From the NCBI GenBank assembly GCA_001724215.1, contig MEDW01000006.1:1-54444 (forward strand): 54,444 nt of DNA, given 5' to 3'. The stretch is from Erythrobacter sp. SCN 62-14 (GTDB lineage: Bacteria; Pseudomonadota; Alphaproteobacteria; Sphingomonadales; Sphingomonadaceae). A model generated the notes under the pieces. It was given only the letters and a program-made list of their open reading frames with translations, did no database searches and was not told where the DNA came from. The position numbers and the translations under genes are program-made. This document shows positions 49,019-54,444 of the stretch, one piece after another; the stretch's first letter is position 1, and each line of letters opens with the position of its first letter.

Positions 49019-50358
49019 TGCCGACCGCTTTGTTTTCGATTGGCCGCAGCGGCCTCAACGCCTCGCGCCTCAGCCTTGAGTTGACCGCTCAGAACATCGC
49101 CAATGCCGGAAATGCGGATTTCGCGCGCCGCAGCATCAAGCAAAGCGAGCTGGTGGGCAGCGGCAATATTGCGCTTAACACCGCGGATTCTTTCGGCGGG
49201 GTGCGCCTGTCCGGGATTGACCGCGCGCAAAGCGCTCTGCTGCAGCGTCAGGCACGCGACAGCGCAGCAGCGCTGGCGAGCACGAGCGCGGAATTGCGCG
49301 CGCTGAAATCGGCAGAAACCGCGCTGGAGCGCACCAGGCTTTATGATGCACTGGTGGGTTTCGAGGCCGCCTTCACCCGGCTCGAAAGCGATCCCACATC
49401 CGCGCCCTTGCGCACCGCAGCGCTCGAAAGCGCACGGCAATTGGTGGGCACGTTCAACACCGCGGATGAAAGCCTTGCCAATGCCCGCCGCCTGACGATT
49501 GGCGAGGCGGAGGCCGATGTGCTGACCATCAACACGCTCACCGATGATCTGGCGCGCATCAACCGCGAAATGGTCGCCGCGCGCGATGGGTCGGCTGGCA
49601 AGGCGGCGCTGCTCGACAGCCGTGATGCAGCGCTCGCCCGACTGGCGGAACAGATCGGCATTTCAGCAAGCTTCAATCCCGATGGCACCGTGCTGGTGAA
49701 TGCCAATGGCACACCGACCACCACGCTGGTGGATGGCGGGACGAATGCTGTTTTCGGCATAACAGTGGGCGCAGATGGCACGCTGGACTTTGCGATCGAC
49801 GGCGCTGGCTTCGTGCCTGCCAGCGGCGCGATGGCGGGGCGCGCGGCCGCCTTGCAGGCAAAGGCCGATTTGCAGGTGCAATTGGACGCGCTGGCGGCTG
49901 ATGTGATCGGCATCATCAACACCGCGCAAAGCACCGGCAGCGATCTTGCGGGCAATCCGGGTGCCGCCGTGTTCAGCGGCACGGGCGCCGGCACGATCGC
50001 GGTGGTGATGACATCGGGCAAAGGGCTGGCGACCGCGCCTGCCGGAGCGCCTGCGGGCAATCGCGACACCGCCAATCTGGCCGCCATGCTGGCAGCATTG
50101 GGCGGCGCGAGTGGCCCGGTCGAAGGCGCCAACACACTGCTTTTGCAACTCTCCAGCCGGGTTGCCGGCCTTGAATTGCGGCGCGAGGGCCTCAGCGTGG
50201 TGGCGGCCAGCGCGCGCGAGGAATTGGCGCGCGAGACCGGCGTTGATCTCGACAATGAAGCGGCCAACCTGGTGCAATTGCAGCGCGCCTTTGAAGCCAA
50301 CAGCCGGGTCATTCAGGTCGCTGCCGACCTGTTCGATACGATTCTGGCGCTGCGATAG
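49018..50358 (+). CDS. flgK: hook-filament junction protein FlgK (HAP1)
   Basis: A 446-residue junction protein. The N-terminus ALFSIGRSGLNASRLSLELTAQNIANAGNADFARRS is the FlgK-type rod/hook motif. A long coiled region (LEPS-like ESARQLVGTFNTADESL) precedes a variable middle with LDSRDAALARLAEQIGISASFNPDGTVLV. The C-terminal NEAANLVQLQRAFEANSRVIQVAADLFDTILALR is diagnostic. The gene overlaps flgJ (TGATG). FlgN (40361) should be its chaperone. Confidence 0.92.
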   Translation: MPTALFSIGRSGLNASRLSLELTAQNIANAGNADFARRSIKQSELVGSGNIALNTADSFGGVRLSGIDRAQSALLQRQARDSAAALASTSAELRALKSAETALERTRLYDALVGFEAAFTRLESDPTSAPLRTAALESARQLVGTFNTADESLANARRLTIGEAEADVLTINTLTDDLARINREMVAARDGSAGKAALLDSRDAALARLAEQIGISASFNPDGTVLVNANGTPTTTLVDGGTNAVFGITVGADGTLDFAIDGAGFVPASGAMAGRAAALQAKADLQVQLDALAADVIGIINTAQSTGSDLAGNPGAAVFSGTGAGTIAVVMTSGKGLATAPAGAPAGNRDTANLAAMLAALGGASGPVEGANTLLLQLSSRVAGLELRREGLSVVAASAREELARETGVDLDNEAANLVQLQRAFEANSRVIQVAADLFDTILALR

Positions 50359-50380
50359 GCGAAGAAGGAGACAGGCAATC

Positions 50381-51301
50381 ATGGCATCGCTCAGCACATC
50401 TTTCGGCGGGTTCTTTGAACGCTCGATCACGCGCATGAACACGCTTCGCGGGCAGATCGACCGCGCCCAGACGCAAATCGCCACGGGTCAGCGGATCGAG
50501 CGCGGCTCGCAAGACCCGGCGGCTGCTGCCGCACAGCGCGTGCTGGATCGCCGCGCGCGGCTGGGCGAGGCGGCGATGGGCAATGCCAGCCAGCTGGCGC
50601 AGGATCTGGCCCTTGCCGACCGCGAATTGCTGAGCGTCTCCAGCCTGCTGCAACGCGCCCGCGAATTGGCGGTGGCCGCCGCCAGCGACACCTCCGGCAC
50701 CGCCGGACGGGCCGCGATCGCATCGGAACTCGCACAGCTCAGCGATGAATTGTTCGCGCGCGCCAATGGCACAACCCCCACCGGAGAGCCCCTGTTCGCA
50801 GGCCTCGCCTCAGGCGCAGCCTTTGCCCGCAACCCCGATGGCAGCGTCAGCTATATCGGCACCCCGCAAGTCGGCAGTGTCCCGCTTGGCCCCGGCACAT
50901 CGATTGAACGCGGGCTTCCGGGCTCGCAAATCTTCGAATTCAGCGTCGATGGCACGCCCACCAACGCCTTTGCCGTGATGGCGACGCTCACCGCAGCGAT
51001 TTCCGGCGGCGCTGGCGACCCGGCTGCAGCGGCGCGTGAAGCGCTCTCCGGCCTCGACAGCGCGCTCGACAGCGTCAGCCGCGCGCAGACCATTATCGGC
51101 ACCCGCGCGGTGTGGGTGGAAATGGTCCAGACCGAACAGCGCAACCGCGCCGTCGATCTGGCCGAACGCCGCTCCGAAGTCAGCGACACCCCCATCAGCG
51201 AGGCCATCGTGCGGCTGCAGCAAACCCTGACCGCGCTTGAAGCCAGCCAGCAAGCCTTTGCCCGGGTCAGCGGGCTCACGCTGCTGCGCGCCCTGTCCTG
51301 A
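50381..51301 (+). CDS. flgL: hook-filament junction protein FlgL (HAP3)
   Basis: A 306-residue flagellin-like junction protein. The N-terminal helices contain ITRMNTLRGQIDRAQTQIATGQRIERGSQDPAAAA, where flagellins and FlgL share the ..SGkri..psDdp motif, and the C-terminal helix ends AIVRLQQTLTALEASQQAFARVSGLTLLRALS. The start is ATG 50381 behind GAAGGAG; the longer open frame from 50111 runs inside flgK and is not used. It is the last hook gene before motA. Confidence 0.9.
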   Translation: MASLSTSFGGFFERSITRMNTLRGQIDRAQTQIATGQRIERGSQDPAAAAAQRVLDRRARLGEAAMGNASQLAQDLALADRELLSVSSLLQRARELAVAAASDTSGTAGRAAIASELAQLSDELFARANGTTPTGEPLFAGLASGAAFARNPDGSVSYIGTPQVGSVPLGPGTSIERGLPGSQIFEFSVDGTPTNAFAVMATLTAAISGGAGDPAAAAREALSGLDSALDSVSRAQTIIGTRAVWVEMVQTEQRNRAVDLAERRSEVSDTPISEAIVRLQQTLTALEASQQAFARVSGLTLLRALS

Positions 51302-51328
51302 TCTCAAGCACACAAGGAGCGCGGACCC

Positions 51329-52192
51329 GTGTTTGCAGCCATTGGTATAGTTGTCCTGCTGGTGATGGTGTTCGGCGGCTTTGTGCTCGCCGGAGGCTCG
51401 CTGGGGCCGGTGCTCGCGGCCATGCCGCTTGAACTGATGATGATCGGCGGAGCGGCGATCGGCGGCATCCTGATCGGCAACACGATGCATGAGATCAAGC
51501 TTTTGGGCGCGGGCTTTGCCAAGGTGTTCAAAGGCGCAAAATACACCGATCAGGATCACATTGATGCCATTGCATTGACCTCCAAGCTGATGAAATTGCT
51601 GCGCTCCGAAGGGCCGGTGGCGCTGGAAAGCCATGTCACGGATCCTGCCAATTCTGCGCTGTTCAGCGAATATCCGCGCCTCCAAAGCGATCCTGTGGTG
51701 TGCAATATGATCTGCGATCCGCTTACGCTTATGGTGGTGTCATCAGGCACGCTTGATACCCACGCAGTCGAAGATGTGATTGATAACGCGATCAAAACCC
51801 AGCTTCACGAAATGGACGAACCGGCCCATGCGGTGCAAACTCTGGCGGACTCCCTGCCGGCGCTGGGGATTGTCGCTGCCGTGCTTGGCATCATCAAGAC
51901 GATGGGCGCAATCGATCAGCCACCCGAGGTTCTGGGCAAGATGATCGGGGGCGCGCTGGTCGGCACGTTCCTCGGCGTGCTGCTCGCCTACGGCTTTGCC
52001 GGGCCGATGGCCGGGCGCCTGAAACAGGTGAATGCCCATGACAGCCAGATTTTCCAGTCGATCAAACAGGTGATTGTGGCCAGCCTCAATGGCTATCCGC
52101 AGCCGCTCGTGCTCGAAGCGGCGCGTTCGGGCCTGCCGCCTGCACACCGCCCCAAGTTGACCGATCTTCTCGACATTATGCGGGGGCGGTGA
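51329..52192 (+). CDS. motA: flagellar stator protein MotA
   Basis: Stator membrane subunit of 287 residues. The N-terminal IVVLLVMVFGGFVLAGGSLGPVLAAMPLELMMIGGAAIGGILIGN, the charged cytoplasmic loop with KLMKLLRSEGPVALESHV, and the DSLPALGIVAAVLGIIKTMGAIDQPPEVLGKMIGGALVGTFLGVLLAYGFAGPMAGR block with its conserved prolines all match proton-type MotA. GTG start behind AAGGAG. It is followed one base later by motB; the pair ends the flagellar operon. Confidence 0.95.
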   Translation: MFAAIGIVVLLVMVFGGFVLAGGSLGPVLAAMPLELMMIGGAAIGGILIGNTMHEIKLLGAGFAKVFKGAKYTDQDHIDAIALTSKLMKLLRSEGPVALESHVTDPANSALFSEYPRLQSDPVVCNMICDPLTLMVVSSGTLDTHAVEDVIDNAIKTQLHEMDEPAHAVQTLADSLPALGIVAAVLGIIKTMGAIDQPPEVLGKMIGGALVGTFLGVLLAYGFAGPMAGRLKQVNAHDSQIFQSIKQVIVASLNGYPQPLVLEAARSGLPPAHRPKLTDLLDIMRGR

Positions 52193-52193
52193 G

Positions 52194-53177
52194 GTGGCCG
52201 AAGCCGATCCGGCGCTGGCGGCCAAAGCGGCAGCCGCTGGCAAGCCGCCGCCGCCCATCATCGTCAAGAAAATCACCATTGTCGAAGGCGGACACCATGG
52301 CGGCGCGTGGAAAGTCGCCTATGCCGATTTCGTCACTGCCATGATGGCGTTTTTCCTGCTGTTGTGGCTGCTGGGTGCTACGGAAGAAAAACAGCGCAAA
52401 GGCATTGCCGACTATTTCACGCCCACGCTGGTGAAACTGCGCAAGGAAAGTGCTGGTTCGGACGGACTGCTCAAGGGCTCCTCGCTGACCGATGCCGATA
52501 ATTACCCCAATGCCATGGGGCAAACCGGCACGCGCGCCATCACCATACCGCGCGCCGCCACTGGCGGAGTGAAAGAGGCAGGCGGACGCGGCGAGCTCGA
52601 TTCCGAAAAGCTCAAGGAACTGCGCGACAAGATCGATCAGAAGCTGGTGCAGCGCCGCCAGCTCCGGCATCTCGCGCGGCAGGTGCGGGTGATGCGTGCG
52701 CCCGAGGGCATCCGCATCGATCTGATGGATGATGCCGATTTTTCGATGTTCGAACTGGGCACCACGGTTTTGACCCGCGAAGCGCGCGGGCTGATCGAGG
52801 TGATCGGTGAGACTGTGCGCGAGGAACGCGCGCCGCTGATCCTGCGCGGCCACACCGATGCCCTGCCCTGGCGCAAGGGTGTGGTGGCCAATAACTGGTC
52901 GCTGTCCGCAGGGCGCGCTGAGGCAACGCGGCAGGCGCTGATGTTGTCGGGTGTCGCGCAATCGCGCATAGTGCGCATCGAAGGCGTGGCCGATACCGAA
53001 CCGCTGATTGCCGACAACCCCGCTGATCCGCGCAATCGCCGCATTTCGCTGCTGCTGCTCGACAGCAAGGCGATGGCGCAGCAAGGGCGCCCGCCGGTGC
53101 CGCGCGCAGCCGCCGGACGCGGCATCATGGCGGTTGAAGGGGCTGGCGCGGGTGCAGGTGCGGGCCTGAACGAATAG
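52194..53177 (+). CDS. motB: flagellar stator protein MotB
   Basis: Ion-conducting, wall-anchored stator subunit of 327 residues. The transmembrane segment WKVAYADFVTAMMAFFLLLWLLGA carries the essential aspartate. The periplasmic OmpA-like domain has LILRGHTDALPW, NWSLSAGRAEATRQALMLSGV and the C-terminal NRRISLLL, all needed for peptidoglycan binding. A low-complexity Gly-Ala tail (GAGAGAGAGLNE) follows. GTG start one base after motA. This canonical pair contrasts with the reduced pair at 41878-43028. Confidence 0.95.
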   Translation: MAEADPALAAKAAAAGKPPPPIIVKKITIVEGGHHGGAWKVAYADFVTAMMAFFLLLWLLGATEEKQRKGIADYFTPTLVKLRKESAGSDGLLKGSSLTDADNYPNAMGQTGTRAITIPRAATGGVKEAGGRGELDSEKLKELRDKIDQKLVQRRQLRHLARQVRVMRAPEGIRIDLMDDADFSMFELGTTVLTREARGLIEVIGETVREERAPLILRGHTDALPWRKGVVANNWSLSAGRAEATRQALMLSGVAQSRIVRIEGVADTEPLIADNPADPRNRRISLLLLDSKAMAQQGRPPVPRAAAGRGIMAVEGAGAGAGAGLNE

Positions 53178-53237
53178 CGCTCTTGCCAATCGGGCGCTGC
53201 ATGAGGATAGGCGTTCGGGAAACAGGAGACACGCCTC

Positions 53238-54350
53238 ATGAAGACCCGCGCCGCCGTTGCCTTTTCCGCCAAACAGCCGCTCGAAATCGTCGAACTCGAT
53301 CTCGAAGGGCCCCGGCCGGGCGAAGTGCTGGTGGAGATCATGGCGACCGGGATTTGCCACACTGATGCCTATACGCTGGATGGGTTCGACAGCGAGGGGA
53401 TCTTCCCCAGCGTGTTGGGGCATGAAGGCGCAGGGGTGGTGCGCGAAGTGGGCGCGGGCGTGACCAGCGTGAAGCCGGGCGATCATGTGATCCCGCTCTA
53501 CACCCCCGAATGCCGCCAGTGTAAGTCGTGCCTTTCGGGCAAGACCAACCTATGCACCGCCATCCGCGCCACCCAAGGCAAGGGCCTGATGCCCGATGGC
53601 ACGACCCGGTTCAGCTATAAGGGCCAGCCGATCTATCACTACATGGGCTGTTCGACTTTCAGCAATTTCACTGTCCTGCCCGAAATCGCGGTGGCGAAAA
53701 TCCGTGAGGACGCACCCTTCCAGAGCGCTTGCTACATCGGCTGCGGGGTGACGACAGGCGTGGGCGCTGTCACCAACACCGCGAAAGTGCAGGTGGGCGA
53801 CAATGTCGTGGTGTTCGGCCTTGGCGGGATTGGCCTCAATGTCATTCAGGGCGCGCGGCTGGCGGGCGCAAACATGATCGTGGGCGTCGATATCAACCCG
53901 GCGCGCGAGGAATGGGGCAAGCGCTTTGGCATGACCCACTTCCTCAACACCTCTGGCATGAGCCGCGAGGAAGTTGTCGCCAAAATCGTCGAGCTCACCG
54001 ATGGCGGGGCGGATTACACCTTTGATGCGACCGGCAACACCGAAGTGATGCGCACCGCATTGGAAGCCTGCCATCGCGGCTGGGGCACCAGCATTATCAT
54101 TGGCGTGGCCGAAGCGGGCAAGGAAATCGCCACCCGGCCGTTTCAACTGGTGACGGGCCGCAACTGGCGCGGCACGGCGTTCGGCGGCGCGAAAGGCCGC
54201 ACCGATGTGCCCAAAATCGTCGATATGTATATGCAGGGCAAGATCGAGATCGACCCCATGATTACCCATGTGATGGGCCTTGAGGAAATCAACACCGCGT
54301 TCGATCTGATGCACGAAGGCAAATCGATCCGCAGCGTGGTGGTGTTCTAG
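53238..54350 (+). CDS. frmA: S-(hydroxymethyl)glutathione dehydrogenase (class III ADH)
   Basis: Zinc NAD-dependent enzyme oxidising S-hydroxymethylglutathione in formaldehyde detoxification and reducing S-nitrosoglutathione. Signatures: [14 protein letters not shown] (catalytic zinc Cys), [12 protein letters not shown], the structural-zinc set [17 protein letters not shown], and the cofactor site [21 protein letters not shown]. Length of 370 residues is exact for class III. RBS ACAGGAGA precedes ATG 53238. The stop codon TAG is part of CTAG, where the IS-like sequence begins. Confidence 0.96.
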   Translation: MKTRAAVAFSAKQPLEIVELDLEGPRPGEVLVEIMATGICHTDAYTLDGFDSEGIFPSVLGHEGAGVVREVGAGVTSVKPGDHVIPLYTPECRQCKSCLSGKTNLCTAIRATQGKGLMPDGTTRFSYKGQPIYHYMGCSTFSNFTVLPEIAVAKIREDAPFQSACYIGCGVTTGVGAVTNTAKVQVGDNVVVFGLGGIGLNVIQGARLAGANMIVGVDINPAREEWGKRFGMTHFLNTSGMSREEVVAKIVELTDGGADYTFDATGNTEVMRTALEACHRGWGTSIIIGVAEAGKEIATRPFQLVTGRNWRGTAFGGAKGRTDVPKIVDMYMQGKIEIDPMITHVMGLEEINTAFDLMHEGKSIRSVVVF

Positions 54351-54444
54351 GGCCTGTGGGGATTCATCGTGAATTGATGGTTGCGGCAGCAAGATAGATC
54401 ATGGCGGCGAAGCTTTGATCGGTTTTGCATGCGCGCATGGCGAT
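54351..54444. mobile_element. end of an IS5-like insertion sequence (partial)
   Basis: Starting at the base after the frmA stop, the sequence GGCCTGTGGGGATTCATCG looks like an IS terminal inverted repeat and is followed by the 3-prime end of a transposase frame on the minus strand. The preceding CTAG (54347-54350) fits the YTAR target used by IS5-group elements. The rest lies outside the window, so the other end cannot be checked. Confidence 0.6.
54364..54444 (-). CDS. transposase C-terminus, IS5-like (partial)
   Basis: The last 26 codons of a minus-strand frame, IAMRACKTDQSFAAMIYLAA followed by ATINSR and TGA, match the usual C-terminal pattern of IS5-type transposases (iA.R.dKt..sFaa.i.LAA..i). 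Everything upstream is outside the window, including the catalytic DDE residues, so intactness cannot be judged. Confidence 0.6.
   Translation of the reverse strand: MAMRACKTDQSFAAMIYLAAATINSR

Overview
The window is GC-rich chromosomal DNA of an alphaproteobacterium. The order Sphingomonadales, and probably an Erythrobacter/Porphyrobacter-like member, is inferred from gene content and style: the valine-catabolism cluster, a split FlgJ, the sigma-54 flagellar promoters, the inverted pair of CCTGAA..TTCAGG intergenic hairpins and the zinc-type TonB receptor. No rRNA or taxonomic marker is present, so this placement is inference. Genes are tightly packed, with many ATGA or TGATG overlaps.

Layout. 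(1) 1-4032, minus strand: distal valine degradation, running isobutyryl-CoA dehydrogenase, 3-hydroxyisobutyryl-CoA hydrolase, enoyl-CoA hydratase, a small membrane protein, and 3-hydroxyisobutyrate dehydrogenase (cut by the window edge). (2) 4159-6121: small proteins, namely a CxxC protein, an I78-type inhibitor lipoprotein, a thermonuclease-like exported protein, a lipoprotein and a 48-residue Arg-rich ORF. (3) 6296-9905, plus: argB, yggT, folD, a lipoprotein and marC, closed by a 12-bp-stem hairpin. (4) 10016-14491: an inorganic-carbon-like locus with an ArsR regulator, beta-carbonic anhydrase and SulP transporter, followed by a paralogous ArsR and a degenerate isocitrate/isopropylmalate-dehydrogenase-like protein. 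(5) 14613-19150: LON-domain protein, CnoX-like chaperedoxin, tRNA-Gly(GCC), and a ZnuD-like TonB receptor with long Gly-His loops. (6) 19160-32917: mostly housekeeping and catabolic genes (saccharopine-dehydrogenase-like reductase, dcd, putA, YciI-like, outer-membrane barrel, MTA phosphorylase, GST, aldehyde dehydrogenase, an APH-type kinase beside an acyl-CoA dehydrogenase, a BASS transporter). (7) 33012-36338: a secreted TolB-propeller/amidohydrolase of 1108 residues.

(8) 36357-53177 is a large flagellar island. The minus-strand arm carries flgA-flgM-flgN and lytic transglycosylase-flhA-fliA, each unit preceded by an excellent sigma-54 promoter, plus an extra MotA/ExbB-like gene with a single-TM partner. 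The plus-strand arm is flgBCDEFGHIJKL-motAB, again behind a sigma-54 site. The logic is a sigma-54-driven middle class that makes the hook-basal body, the export gate, FliA and its antagonist FlgM. FlgD, FlgE and FlgJ are all unusually short; the missing FlgJ muramidase is replaced by the separate transglycosylase gene. Filament genes (fliC, fliD) and most fli export and switch genes are not here.

(9) 53238-54350 is glutathione-dependent formaldehyde dehydrogenase. Directly after its stop codon lies the end of an IS5-like element, which runs out of the window.

Most noteworthy: the second stator-like pair lacking a recognisable peptidoglycan-binding domain, the His-loop zinc receptor with an uninterrupted run of hexanucleotide repeats, the two-ArsR carbonic anhydrase/SulP locus with a clear operator, the degenerate dehydrogenase paralogue, and a low-GC, odd-codon patch inside putA.
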